Part shown: in pieces, positions 8,642-17,740 of the stretch | Numbering within the stretch: position 1 is the stretch's first letter | How the letters are laid out: every line of letters starts with the position of its first letter | Origin: Candidatus Thorarchaeota archaeon MP8T_1 | GTDB lineage: Archaea; Asgardarchaeota; Thorarchaeia; Thorarchaeales; Thorarchaeaceae | NCBI GenBank assembly: GCA_002825465.1 | Contig: PJER01000002.1 | Coordinates: 62,001 to 126,000 of the forward strand | DNA length: 64,000 bases | Reading direction: 5' to 3' | Notes under the pieces: generated by a model | Database searches by the model: none | The model's input: the letters and a program-made list of their open reading frames with translations, nothing else | Told to the model about the DNA's origin: nothing | Position numbers and translations under genes: made by a program

Positions 8642-10552
8642 CTACATTCTGTCAATAACTGGAATTCCCAGAATCCGTAAGCAATTGGTCATAGTTGTAA
8701 TGAAAGCATTAACAAGGGCTAATCTTGCTTCTCGAACCTCGTGATCTGCTTTTATGACTGGGCAAGAATCATAGAATTTACTAAAGAGTGTAGCCAAAGA
8801 ATATCCGTATGCAGAAATTCTATTGGACACAAAACTGGTTCCCCAGACTTCCTTCTTCATCGCTTTTGCAACGCTGAGAACTTCCTCTGGGAATTTTGCA
8901 ATTGCCTTAACTAACTCGAATTCAGGGTCTGAAGTTATTTGATTGAACTGAATTACATCTTTCTGATTCTCTTCTGTCTTTTCCAAGATTCTATTTGCAC
9001 GGGCTAGTGAATACTGCAAATATGGTGCAGCATCTCCATTGAAGTCAAGTGCTTGCTCCCACCTGAATGTAATCTTTCTATCCGGTGAAGCATTGAGCAT
9101 AAAATACCTAATAGCCCCTACCGCTACTTGATGTGCAACTTTGTCTTTGAATTCATTACTCTCTTCCGGATTTCGTGTCTCTACTTCTACTAATGCAAGT
9201 TCCTTTGCCTTATTGATCACATCATCTACAGAGTAACCTATCCATGTTCCTTGCCTTCCTGAGAAGTCTTCCCCCTCAAGACCAACAAACTCGTACGCAA
9301 TATGATGCGAATTCTCGCTCTCCTTTGAATATCCCATGAGGTCTAGAACAGTGTATACCATTTTCTGAGGATGTGCCTGACGTGTACCAATCACATTCAG
9401 CACAATATCGAACTTTCCAATGTCCTCTTCCTCCCCCTCTAGAGATGTTCTCTTTACTTCTTCTCCATTTGGTTGTTTCTCGAAGACTGAATATTTGAAC
9501 GGGTCTGGGATTAATCCGAATTTCCAGAGCTGCAAAGCCACATCAGCTCCTGTATAGGTTCTAGTACCATCTGACCTAAAGAGAATCTTGTATGGGTCAG
9601 TTAAGTCTTTGAATTCATCAAAAACTGAAAGGTCCGCAACAATACATCCAGCTTTATCACCATCTTTTGGAATGAAAATATTATCACATTGGAGCATCTT
9701 TTCTCTTGCCAGACCAAGGATACCACTGTGAGCAATTGCACTCTCCCATACCTGTAACTTATGGAAAATCCCTAATCTGTAACCTGTTTGCGCTTGGGCA
9801 GCAACACACTTACTAACCATTTTTCCACTAATCTGTGCATCTTTGCTCTTGAGGTCCTCAAGATGGCGTGACACTTCACGAACTTCTTCCTGAACCTTTT
9901 CTGATTTTTCAAAGGCTTCTTGAACATCAACGTAGAGACGACCAAGAAAATGGTCATACTTTTTGTCTCCCGGATGATCACCGGCTTGTTTTAGTTTCCA
10001 AACAAGTTGTGCTATCTGTAATCCAAGATCGTTGATGTAATCCAAGCGGACAACATCATATCCCACCCATTCTAGTATGTTTGATAGAGTATCACCTAGT
10101 ATAGCATTTCGAGCATGTCCTATATGCCAGGGTTTAGAGGGATTGACGGCGGGGAATTCTATGAGTACGCGTTTTCCCTCAAACTTCCGGTTCTTGCCAT
10201 AATTATCCATTACATCTTTTACATCTGTGATTGTAATCTTTGAAAATTCAACACGATCAAAGAAGATGTTGATATAGGGTCCTTTTACCTCAACTTTACC
10301 AATCAGTGGATTTTTCTTTGTCAGACTTTCTATCTTGGGTAGCATGTCTTGTGCAATCTTTGCGGGATTCTGTTTCCGCTCTTTAGCTAAAGCAAACGCC
10401 AAGGTAGATGCAAGATCTCCCATGGATGAATCAGGTGGAATCTCTATTGAATCCTGAACATTCTCAACCGTAGTTTCTGCTGCATCTGCTAGCAATTTCA
10501 CTACTATTTGAGTGGCAGAATCCCATGGGTTGACATACTTATCCTTGGTCAC
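8642..10552 (-). CDS. argS: Arginyl-tRNA synthetase
   Basis: Class I aminoacyl-tRNA synthetase charging tRNA-Arg; 636 residues, full length. Residues 1-115 form the ArgRS N-terminal Add-1 domain. HIGH is intact at 143-146 within NPSKPWHIGHARNA. The KMSK loop is replaced by a diverged FSGRQGT segment, as is known for part of the ArgRS family. A DALR anticodon-binding domain closes the protein (NGDAAPYLQYSLARANRIL, then the GIPVIDRM terminus). ATG start at 10552. The upstream intergenic region contains a short inverted repeat AAAGTAA/TTACTTT (10599-10605, 10614-10620). Confidence 0.95.
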   Translation of the reverse strand: MTKDKYVNPWDSATQIVVKLLADAAETTVENVQDSIEIPPDSSMGDLASTLAFALAKERKQNPAKIAQDMLPKIESLTKKNPLIGKVEVKGPYINIFFDRVEFSKITITDVKDVMDNYGKNRKFEGKRVLIEFPAVNPSKPWHIGHARNAILGDTLSNILEWVGYDVVRLDYINDLGLQIAQLVWKLKQAGDHPGDKKYDHFLGRLYVDVQEAFEKSEKVQEEVREVSRHLEDLKSKDAQISGKMVSKCVAAQAQTGYRLGIFHKLQVWESAIAHSGILGLAREKMLQCDNIFIPKDGDKAGCIVADLSVFDEFKDLTDPYKILFRSDGTRTYTGADVALQLWKFGLIPDPFKYSVFEKQPNGEEVKRTSLEGEEEDIGKFDIVLNVIGTRQAHPQKMVYTVLDLMGYSKESENSHHIAYEFVGLEGEDFSGRQGTWIGYSVDDVINKAKELALVEVETRNPEESNEFKDKVAHQVAVGAIRYFMLNASPDRKITFRWEQALDFNGDAAPYLQYSLARANRILEKTEENQKDVIQFNQITSDPEFELVKAIAKFPEEVLSVAKAMKKEVWGTSFVSNRISAYGYSLATLFSKFYDSCPVIKADHEVREARLALVNAFITTMTNCLRILGIPVIDRM

Positions 10553-10794
10553 TGCGTAATTCTCCTCTGTGTGATTACAGCAGTCCTTTTCTCTTCATAA
10601 AGTAAACGCATGATTACTTTCGTTTATGCCTATGATTCAAAATGAAAATGAATTCTAGCGAAAAATAATGAAATGTAACATACTATTTAGTAGAAATTTT
10701 ATCTTGAAAAAGGAGTTTTAGTAATACATTATATATATTTTTTATTCAACTAATTATTTTAATAAACTACACAATCCTTATAATCTTTTGTTAT
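10553..10794. other. AT-rich intergenic region between argS and TFB with promoter elements
   Basis: No gene seen. It holds the argS promoter side (inverted repeat 10599-10620), a long AT-rich tract with tatatat at about 10730-10738 and a second TATA-like cttataat at 10777-10784. Either box could drive the TFB transcript to the right. Confidence 0.5.
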
Positions 10795-10928
10795 CTGCGC
10801 ATTACTGCTTGTTCTCTTCGAGGACAAGTCCACTGCCGTGCACATCGTTGTTTCTCATGCGCCTGAGAAACGACATGCATTAGATACACTGACAGCTCGA
10901 AGCGCAGTCTTATTCCCCCTGGGACTGC
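10795..10928 (+). promoter_or_regulatory. Structured 5' leader of the TFB gene with mutually exclusive helices
   Basis: Pairings read by eye. Hairpin A: 10808-10816 with 10820-10828 (9 bp, one G-U, loop ttc). Hairpin B: 10847-10857 with 10864-10874 (11 bp, one G-U). Closing helix P1: CTGCGC 10795-10800 with GCGCAG 10902-10907. Alternative helix: GCAGTC 10904-10909 with GACTGC 10923-10928, ending directly before the ATG at 10929. P1 and the alternative helix share bases 10904-10907, so they cannot form together. This is the layout of a switch that exposes or hides the start codon. No known riboswitch class is recognised. Confidence 0.5.
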
Positions 10929-11897
10929 ATGGAGATGATTGGACTGGCCAGCAAACAATCTAAGACAAGGCATACGAAAGAGCGTATAGGTGCTACTACT
11001 TACTGTTGTCCGGCTTGTTCTTGTGAAGATGTTTTCATTGATGACACTCGTGGCGAGGTCACATGTTCCAACTGTGGTGTTGTTCTTTCTGACCGCTCTA
11101 TCGATCAAGGTCCAGAGTGGCGAGCTTTTACTGCTGACGAGCAAAATGCCAGACAGCGTGTAGGAGGTCCGACCGACTGGAGTAAATTCGATCAGGGTCT
11201 TACTACCATTATAGGTAGACAGAATGTAGACGCCTCAGGACGAAAATTGACATCAACAAGACGTGCACAGATTCACAGGTTAAGGAAGTGGCAGATCAGA
11301 ACCAAAGTACACTCTTCCGACAAACGCAACCTCGCAGTTGCAATGACTGAGCTACACAGGATAAGCTCTCAGTTGAGTATTCCATATTCGATTAGAGAGA
11401 CTTCCGCCGTAATCTACAGGAAAGCACTCCGTAAAAGACTCACCCGTGGTCGCACTATACTAGGGATGATTGCTGCATCACTCTATCTAGCATGTCGAGT
11501 ACATCAAGTACCACGACCTCTAGAAGAAGTATGTGATCAGATTCACATTACCCGAAAGGAGCTTAGCCTTTGTGTTCGTTTGATCATTCGCTATCTCAAC
11601 TTGAAGATACCCTTCAGCTCTCCAATTGATTTCATTCATCGATTTGGTACTGAATTGGATCTTCCAGGTGAAGCAAAGAAGAAAGCGATTGATATTCTTA
11701 CGATGGCAAAGGAACAGCGGCTTACAATCGGAAAAGATCCGAAAGGAATGGCAGCAGCAGCAATTTATGTTGCTAGCATTCTTACTGGTGCACGAAGAAC
11801 TCAACTGGAGATTGCTCGTACCGCTAGAGTCACTGAGGTGACTGTTAGAAACCGGTACAAGGAAATGGTTGAGAAGCTTGGTATATCAACAACTTGA
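10929..11897 (+). CDS. tfb: Transcription initiation factor TFB (TFIIB)
   Basis: Archaeal TFIIB, which bridges TBP-bound promoters and RNA polymerase. 322 residues. N-terminal zinc ribbon: C27, C30, C46 and C49 (CPAC...CSNC). B-reader/B-linker around 60-90 (QGPEWRAFTADEQNARQRVGG), then two cyclin-like repeats (about 120-210 and 220-315), each with the AxxIYxA-type helix (AASLYLACR; AAAIYVAS). ATG at 10929 is chosen; a second in-frame ATG at 10935 is possible. It is preceded by an unusually structured leader and followed by a hairpin terminator at 11904-11925. Confidence 0.95.
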   Translation: MEMIGLASKQSKTRHTKERIGATTYCCPACSCEDVFIDDTRGEVTCSNCGVVLSDRSIDQGPEWRAFTADEQNARQRVGGPTDWSKFDQGLTTIIGRQNVDASGRKLTSTRRAQIHRLRKWQIRTKVHSSDKRNLAVAMTELHRISSQLSIPYSIRETSAVIYRKALRKRLTRGRTILGMIAASLYLACRVHQVPRPLEEVCDQIHITRKELSLCVRLIIRYLNLKIPFSSPIDFIHRFGTELDLPGEAKKKAIDILTMAKEQRLTIGKDPKGMAAAAIYVASILTGARRTQLEIARTARVTEVTVRNRYKEMVEKLGISTT

Positions 11898-11903
11898 ATG
11901 AAA

Positions 11904-11925
11904 GGGCAGGATGCAACTCCTGCCC
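11904..11925 (+). terminator. Hairpin terminator downstream of TFB
   Basis: Perfect 8-bp stem gggcagga/tcctgccc with a 6-nt loop, 7 bp after the TFB stop, followed by a pyrimidine-rich tctcccttat stretch. Confidence 0.6.
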
Positions 11926-12020
11926 TCTCCCTTATATTCTCAATTCACTATTTATCATTCTTAGAAAGATACACTATTATCTTCGAATTCTTATTAATTC
12001 CATAGTGGAGGGTTTCAATA

Positions 12021-14021
12021 TTGAGACGATTTAGGGTGGCGATACCTATTGCATTACTTCTGAGTCTGGCTATTGTAGGCTTTACTCCTTCTATCTCTCC
12101 AATAATTGCTCAGGAAGTGAATTATTATAGTCCAGGGAATTTGCTAACTGGTAATCTCAATCTAGATGATAGATCTGATACCTATGGCTTTTCAATAGAA
12201 GAAGATGGTGTCTATAGACTCTCTTTAAATTCTACAGGGGATGCAATACTAAGAGCTTCTGTATCCGTTTATACTTCAGGTTCTACTCAAACTCGGACCT
12301 ACTGCACATCTAATCGAACAGAATCATTCACTGTACTACCTTGCAGTTACTATATGGGCGATATCTATCAATTAGAAGTGGATTTTGAACAAGTATTCGA
12401 AGACTCATCATCTGATTATAGCATTAAAATTGAACACATCAACCCAACTATAATAATTGAGGATACGGAGTACACTTTACCCTGTGATAGGTATACTGAT
12501 GTTCCTATGAAATTCCATGCCGATGGTTCAAATAATATGTATGAATTTCGATTTTCTTCAGTTTCATCAGAAAATAATTTCTATATGGATGTATATAACT
12601 CCAAAGGATTAATGGTCTTCAGCCAAACTACATCTCCATATTCATCTTATCATCCTATCTTATTGCAACCTGATGAGTATACAATCATCATTGATTGCTA
12701 TGAGATTTATCCTGAGGAATTCAATCTTCAAGTGATAGGCTCTTTAGTACCAACAATTACCGCAGGAAATTCAGTTGATGTAGAGTTCACCGATGGGTAT
12801 CATTCACAGTACTTTGAACTTCCAATCGATGAAGGAGTTCAATATCAAATCAATCTGGATCCTCTTGACTCATCGGATGTTGGGTTTAATATCTGGGGAC
12901 TTTCAAGCAATGGCCCCACTATCGATGTTTTTGGTCCTGGAGAAAATGAGTCTGTAGTTGACATTGTTTTCTGGGATGGTTATATGGCATTTACTGACTG
13001 GGATTTGAATCCGGACATGGAATTTACACGATCATACCCGCGGACTTTCTCATCATATTCTTACGCTGAACCACTTCGTTCTGCTTTAGTACATGCTTAC
13101 TGTGCAAGTGATAGTAATGCAACATTATCAGTTGACATAGCATCTGGAGTTCAGACTATCTCTCTTGATATGCCATTATCTTTTCAACTCGATGGGATTG
13201 AAGGTCCATTCTTTAAACTCTATAAATTGAATAACTTTTCAGCAATGCAGTTGTACAAGTTTCATCTTGAGCATATTCCAGATGATAATTTCATTCTTCA
13301 ACCTTCATACAGAATTTTTACTGATCGTTCAGAGGATCAATATTACCTATTCAGGATAAGGCCTCTTCTGACAGAAATTGAGAGTGAAGCTTGGGACAAA
13401 TCATATAGTTCCTATTCCTCAATGTACTATGACAATTCATTTTCGACGAATGATGTATACTATTACTCCTCATCCGCCTCTGAAAAATGGCTGTACGTAT
13501 ATGTCCCCGATGGATACTACAATGATCATTATCTCTCAAATGTCAATTCTGGAAATGTACAGATTCTAGCCACTGCTGTAAGTCCCTTGCAAGCATCACT
13601 CAATGAAGAAATTCTTGTAGGTCCTGCTCCGCCAGACACCTTTTCCTATCTTATTGGTCTTGAAGGAAACAGTATCTATCAGGTGAGAGTTACAGGAACT
13701 GAACTCCAAAGTTCGGGTATCATAGAATTGTGGAATTCATCTGGATACAGATTATCCCAATCCCAGTCACTCACTCATGATAGTGATAGGTTCTCTGACT
13801 ACTACCTTGTTGAAGTTCAAAGTTCCGGACAACATCTATTATTGGTTTCAATTCAAGGTGATTCTCATGTAGAGGTGTATATCACACTAGAGCAGTCTAG
13901 TACAAATGCTGGATTTCAACTCCCTTTTGTTTTGGGAAGTATTGTAGCTGCAAGTATTGAAGGAATACTTATCGGAGTAGTTATTGGAAAACTGAAATTT
14001 GGAAAAGATACTCCTGAATAA
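12021..14021 (+). CDS. Secreted, membrane-anchored beta-domain protein (PPC-like)
   Basis: 666-residue predicted surface protein. It begins at TTG 12021 behind a clear ribosome-binding site (gtggaggg, 12005-12012). Residues 5-31 form a signal peptide (MRRFRVAIPIALLLSLAIVG...). The body is low in Lys and rich in Ser, Tyr and Asp, with repeated beta-sandwich units opening in phrases such as LTGNLNLDDRSDTYGFSI and SVDVEFTDGYHSQYFELPI, like bacterial pre-peptidase C-terminal domains. A hydrophobic helix at about 634-656 (FVLGSIVAASIEGILIGVVIG) anchors the C-terminus, with a short KLKFGKD tail. No catalytic motif is visible and no specific function can be given. Confidence 0.75.
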   Translation: MRRFRVAIPIALLLSLAIVGFTPSISPIIAQEVNYYSPGNLLTGNLNLDDRSDTYGFSIEEDGVYRLSLNSTGDAILRASVSVYTSGSTQTRTYCTSNRTESFTVLPCSYYMGDIYQLEVDFEQVFEDSSSDYSIKIEHINPTIIIEDTEYTLPCDRYTDVPMKFHADGSNNMYEFRFSSVSSENNFYMDVYNSKGLMVFSQTTSPYSSYHPILLQPDEYTIIIDCYEIYPEEFNLQVIGSLVPTITAGNSVDVEFTDGYHSQYFELPIDEGVQYQINLDPLDSSDVGFNIWGLSSNGPTIDVFGPGENESVVDIVFWDGYMAFTDWDLNPDMEFTRSYPRTFSSYSYAEPLRSALVHAYCASDSNATLSVDIASGVQTISLDMPLSFQLDGIEGPFFKLYKLNNFSAMQLYKFHLEHIPDDNFILQPSYRIFTDRSEDQYYLFRIRPLLTEIESEAWDKSYSSYSSMYYDNSFSTNDVYYYSSSASEKWLYVYVPDGYYNDHYLSNVNSGNVQILATAVSPLQASLNEEILVGPAPPDTFSYLIGLEGNSIYQVRVTGTELQSSGIIELWNSSGYRLSQSQSLTHDSDRFSDYYLVEVQSSGQHLLLVSIQGDSHVEVYITLEQSSTNAGFQLPFVLGSIVAASIEGILIGVVIGKLKFGKDTPE

Positions 14022-14099
14022 TCCCTCTGTGAGAAGCATGACTCTCATCACATATAGGCTTAAGATAAGAAAAAAATACAATATTTAGTGAGAGATACT

Positions 14100-14936
14100 A
14101 TGTCAGACAAAAGGTCCATTCTTGGGGTCTGGTTGATTGAACGAGGTAGTGGAAGGAATATCGTATCGCGCGCCTACTCAGAGGCAGTAAAGCTAGACAT
14201 GGACTTGATTGCCCCTTTTCTCTCAGCAACTCATACTTTTATTGACAAAGCATCAAATGAGACTCTTCGAACAATAGATACCGAAACAAATCGATATGTC
14301 TGGGAAGCTAATGAACACCTTCTCTTTGTAATGGTGGTCAGTAAGGCTGCCCGTTTAGGGCATATGAGATTCCTCTTGGAATATGCTCTTGGTGAATTCA
14401 TGACAAATGAGGTTCCTGAGGATACTGATGTTGAAACCATGTTGAAGAGCTGGCATGGAGCTCCTAAGCAATTCCAGAAATTTGGTAATTTTGTTGATGA
14501 ACTAGTCACTCAATACGAAGTCACCGATGAAGTATTGCTTGCAGGAAAATCCATGGATTGCCTTGAAGTATACAGCCATCTCTTTCGTGGTATCATGCGT
14601 GCAAAGACATCAAAAGCGAAGAAGAACAAAATCGTTAGCACAATGAAGACATACCTTGAACCTCTCACTGATCGGTATCCGTTTCTCAGCGTAGCTCCGA
14701 TTGATACAGCAGGAATCGAAGTTCTGCAGATTGATGTAAATGAAGTCCCCTATCATCATCTCCGTGATTCTCTTGAAGAACTACTTCGATTACTAGCAAA
14801 GGTCACCAGAGAAAATGTTACAGAAAAGGCATATCGTGACATGATATTTGATCATGTAATGTGCTATGTCAAGAGAGACATCAAGAGGTTGCAGACTTAT
14901 GCTATCTTGGATGATGTAATTCGATATCTGTTCTAG
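14100..14936 (+). CDS. Longin-domain protein (Asgard eukaryotic-signature type)
   Basis: 278 residues from the ATG at 14100. The N-terminal 110 residues look like a longin fold: a first strand ILGVWLIERGSG, an SRAYSE turn, a helix with DLIAPFLSATHTFID, and a strand pair NRYVWEANEHLLFVMVVSK followed by the long helix RFLLEYALGEFM. Longin domains occur in SNAREs, adaptor sigma subunits, SRX and Mon1-like GTPase regulators, and Asgard archaea encode several stand-alone forms. The C-terminal half is helical and not recognised. An in-frame GTG at 14088 would add four residues; the gtgagag stretch there fits better as the ribosome-binding site of the ATG. Role in membrane traffic or GTPase control is inference. 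Confidence 0.65.
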   Translation: MSDKRSILGVWLIERGSGRNIVSRAYSEAVKLDMDLIAPFLSATHTFIDKASNETLRTIDTETNRYVWEANEHLLFVMVVSKAARLGHMRFLLEYALGEFMTNEVPEDTDVETMLKSWHGAPKQFQKFGNFVDELVTQYEVTDEVLLAGKSMDCLEVYSHLFRGIMRAKTSKAKKNKIVSTMKTYLEPLTDRYPFLSVAPIDTAGIEVLQIDVNEVPYHHLRDSLEELLRLLAKVTRENVTEKAYRDMIFDHVMCYVKRDIKRLQTYAILDDVIRYLF

Positions 14937-16277
14937 CTATTTTTCGAGAACGATTATTTGACGCTGAATAATCTGTCCCATCTTTCTCTCAGGAAGCACC
15001 TCACGCTCTGGAGTAATCCGTAGGCGTCTGTCACTATCACTCAAACTCTTGATCATATCCTGTGGAAGCATTCGATAAACACCCAAGCCTGTATCTCTAA
15101 TCATCTTTCTAATATCAACATCAATAGGTCCTGATTTTGAAATAATTACAGGTATAGTCATGGCTATTCTTCCATCAGACCTAAGGATCTGAGCAATTTG
15201 AGCCAGAGATTCACGATACAATTCTGTCAATTCATCAAGGGTCTCTCGAGCTTCTTCAGCAGTTGGTTTCTCTCTACTAACAGGACCAAGACTAGGTTCG
15301 AATGCTACTGCGTCGACTTGTTTTGTAATTAATTTGGTAAGATTTCTTGCATCTCCTTTGAACACTTCAAAATCAATACGCTGGCCAATATCTTTACTAA
15401 ACCATGAAAGGTTAGATTTTGTTCCTTGCACCTGATCCCCATCTATATCAACGCCGATGCACTTCATCCCCAACATTACAGCTTCCATGAGAAGTGTACC
15501 CGTTCCACAGAATGGATCAAGCACAGTATCTCCCGGCCGAGCTCCAGCCAAATTGAGAAGAGCACGACAAACCTTTGGACTAGTGCTGATTTCCTTAGAG
15601 ATGTATGGTCGAGATTCATCTCTATATTGCTGAAGAATAGAGTCATAGATGACCATTGTTCTTGCAATATACAGATTCTTTTCAGTAAATGCTGCTAAAA
15701 TCTCATTATTTGGTGGAGTCAGTAGATTGTTTGACGCAATTGTCTTAGGCCATAGGGCTAGATTCAATCGCTTTGCCTTGCGTCGGTCTGGTTCATCATA
15801 TGCAAAATAGTCAGCTTTCTTAGCACCTTTTTGAAGAAGGGTTTTCTTGATAGTATCATCCAATCCCCGAGTGAATCTTCGGTATTGTATTGGCGCTTTT
15901 CCATCAACTATTGGATATGTACTAACACCGAATTTGATCTTCTTTCCCTTAGGATTCTGCCAGAGATCAGGTAACCATGGAAGACTATTGATAATATCCA
16001 ATGCTTCTCTGTCAGGTTTTCCGCTTGTAGGATATGCATTCATTGGAATAATGATGTTATATGTCTGGATCACTCGCCCTAGTTTAAAACATCCTCCAAG
16101 AGCTCCTTGCATATCGATTACCTCTTCGAGAGTTAGTTTTTCCTTGAAGTCAAGAATTACTGCATGTCGAGAATGATCAGTAACAATGGCCTCATATCCT
16201 CTATTTCGTACATAGGCTAGTAGCTCTGCAATACTGAGTAGCCAGTTTGAACCCAATATGAACATGTATTGTACCAT
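14937..16277 (-). CDS. Trm11/TrmG10-like RNA methyltransferase with altered motif IV
   Basis: 446-residue class I SAM-dependent methyltransferase of the COG1041/Trm11 type. The N-terminal half (1-200) is a THUMP-like RNA-binding region beginning MFILGSNWLLSIAEL. The SAM site reads VLDPFCGTGTLLMEAVMLG near residue 240, followed by the acidic loop IGVDIDGDQ. Where N2-guanosine methyltransferases carry the catalytic DPPY-type motif IV, this protein has FEPSLGP. The likely substrate is tRNA guanosine, by family, but the motif change makes the exact reaction uncertain. ATG at 16277; convergent with and directly abutting the longin gene. A TIM-barrel gene lies 2 bp upstream, so the two are probably one transcript. 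Confidence 0.78.
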   Translation of the reverse strand: MVQYMFILGSNWLLSIAELLAYVRNRGYEAIVTDHSRHAVILDFKEKLTLEEVIDMQGALGGCFKLGRVIQTYNIIIPMNAYPTSGKPDREALDIINSLPWLPDLWQNPKGKKIKFGVSTYPIVDGKAPIQYRRFTRGLDDTIKKTLLQKGAKKADYFAYDEPDRRKAKRLNLALWPKTIASNNLLTPPNNEILAAFTEKNLYIARTMVIYDSILQQYRDESRPYISKEISTSPKVCRALLNLAGARPGDTVLDPFCGTGTLLMEAVMLGMKCIGVDIDGDQVQGTKSNLSWFSKDIGQRIDFEVFKGDARNLTKLITKQVDAVAFEPSLGPVSREKPTAEEARETLDELTELYRESLAQIAQILRSDGRIAMTIPVIISKSGPIDVDIRKMIRDTGLGVYRMLPQDMIKSLSDSDRRLRITPEREVLPERKMGQIIQRQIIVLEK

Positions 16278-16279
16278 TG

Positions 16280-17128
16280 TTACACCTTCTGAATTTCCTC
16301 AAGCAATATTTTTGCGTATAATGCTCCTTGAAGCGGATTAGGAGATTCACATATGAACGTAGGCTTGTAACCAACTTCATTGACTAGTTCCATGAGGGGA
16401 TAGAGATCTGGTCCCCATTCTCCTCCAAATGACTGATGGGATGCTTCTCCCTTTTCTGTGAATGAGATGGCGCTGATATGAAAATGCATATTGTCCAAGA
16501 AGAGGTCTCCCAATTCGTTCTCGTACTTTTCCATGATTTTCAAGTAATCATCCTTCACCTGAAGGTCTCCTTGTTTTCGGGCATATAGATGTGCCCAGTC
16601 AATGGTTGGAATACAGCCATCCACATCTTGACACAATTTGATAATCTGGTCAATTGAGCCAAACATGCTTAGTTTGCCTGCTATTTCTGGAGCTAGAAAT
16701 GCACCGCTCCCCTGATGGCCCACCTCTTCCCATACACTCTGCAATGAGTCTCTAATCACCACATAGGCTTCTTCTTCACTCAAACCACCATACGTGCCAG
16801 GATGGAACACAATTCTTCTTACTGCCATCCAAGGTGCGAATTTTAGGGCTTTGATCAATCGTTGTCTGGAACGTTCTCGTATTTGCGCATTCTTTGATGC
16901 CAAGCTAATGTAGTACGCTGCATGCAGACTCATTGAGATATCATTCTGTTTCGCAAGTGTACCAATTTGCTTTGCCTTTTTTTCACTTGTCCGTAGACCA
17001 TGGACAGCTGCATATTCCAGTGCATTCATTCCTGCATCTACGAGAATCTGGAAGACTCGTTCAAGATTACCCTTGGCATCAGCTGGATATCCTGCAGGAC
17101 CAAAGCGAATCTGATTCAGCAAAATCAC
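16280..17128 (-). CDS. Endonuclease IV-like TIM-barrel protein
   Basis: About 282 residues of the AP endonuclease 2 / xylose-isomerase-like TIM-barrel superfamily. Visible metal-site candidates are LHAAYYISL (strand 2-3), RIVFHPGTYGG, APEIAGK, TIDWAHLYAR, DNMHFHIS and FICESPNP, matching the usual His/Glu/Asp ligands of endonuclease IV. It may cut DNA at abasic sites; a sugar isomerase role is the alternative. The frame is open back to TTG 17155, but GTG 17128 overlaps the upstream stop as GTGA behind a ggag ribosome-binding site, so I place the start there. Co-transcribed with the DUF6125-like gene. Confidence 0.75.
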   Translation of the reverse strand: MILLNQIRFGPAGYPADAKGNLERVFQILVDAGMNALEYAAVHGLRTSEKKAKQIGTLAKQNDISMSLHAAYYISLASKNAQIRERSRQRLIKALKFAPWMAVRRIVFHPGTYGGLSEEEAYVVIRDSLQSVWEEVGHQGSGAFLAPEIAGKLSMFGSIDQIIKLCQDVDGCIPTIDWAHLYARKQGDLQVKDDYLKIMEKYENELGDLFLDNMHFHISAISFTEKGEASHQSFGGEWGPDLYPLMELVNEVGYKPTFICESPNPLQGALYAKILLEEIQKV

Positions 17129-17631
17129 TGCTCCAGTGTAAATTCCCAGCGACAATAGGCATCAGATGGGTGCTCATCGGGAGGACAGATTATGCAGCGT
17201 GTCTTAATTCTTGGATCGATTGTTTCAGCAAAATAGCTATACTCAATCTCTCCAACCTGCTTACATGGGAAATCAGGAAGTCCCTTCCTATTTCGAGCCA
17301 GTTGAATTCTACAAGCGTTCATTGTGAAGATGAGTGTGTTCTCATCTTTCCATTCAGTTGATTGTTTGTTAAGCCTAGCATATACACGATATCCGAGTGC
17401 TTTTTCGAGTGCTTTGAGACCTCCCCCTTTATGAACTCCGAATTCATTCATTATTCGATTAGCTTCAATTGGAGAAAATATCTTCCATGCTTCTTTGTCC
17501 ATTTCAATGGCAATATCCATTCCATATTTTTTCTCTAGTGCAAGAAAGTATGCACCATCCATGGCTTGCCATGCTTTTGCGTATGTATCAACTATCTTCA
17601 AAAGATCCTCTTTGGATAGTTCTTCGAACAT
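17125..17631 (-). CDS. DUF6125-like cytosolic protein
   Basis: 168 residues from ATG 17631 (MFEELSKEDLLKIV). The fold is helical with WQAMDGAYFLALEKKYG and a Cys-rich end, RCIICPPDEHPSDAYCRWEF, which may bind metal. I associate it with the DUF6125 family from its pattern; the biochemical function is unknown to me. The open frame extends upstream to 17775 but that part overlaps the divergent ubiA gene. It overlaps the following TIM-barrel gene by 4 bp, which suggests translational coupling. Confidence 0.65.
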   Translation of the reverse strand: MFEELSKEDLLKIVDTYAKAWQAMDGAYFLALEKKYGMDIAIEMDKEAWKIFSPIEANRIMNEFGVHKGGGLKALEKALGYRVYARLNKQSTEWKDENTLIFTMNACRIQLARNRKGLPDFPCKQVGEIEYSYFAETIDPRIKTRCIICPPDEHPSDAYCRWEFTLEQ

Positions 17632-17740
17632 TGTCCATCTCCTAATTTTATCACCAAGATTCCCAGAATATGAGTGATTAGGTTCGTACGCTTTTATCCA
17701 CAAGTCTTTAATCCAGACTATTATTTGTCTGCAAAGCAGG

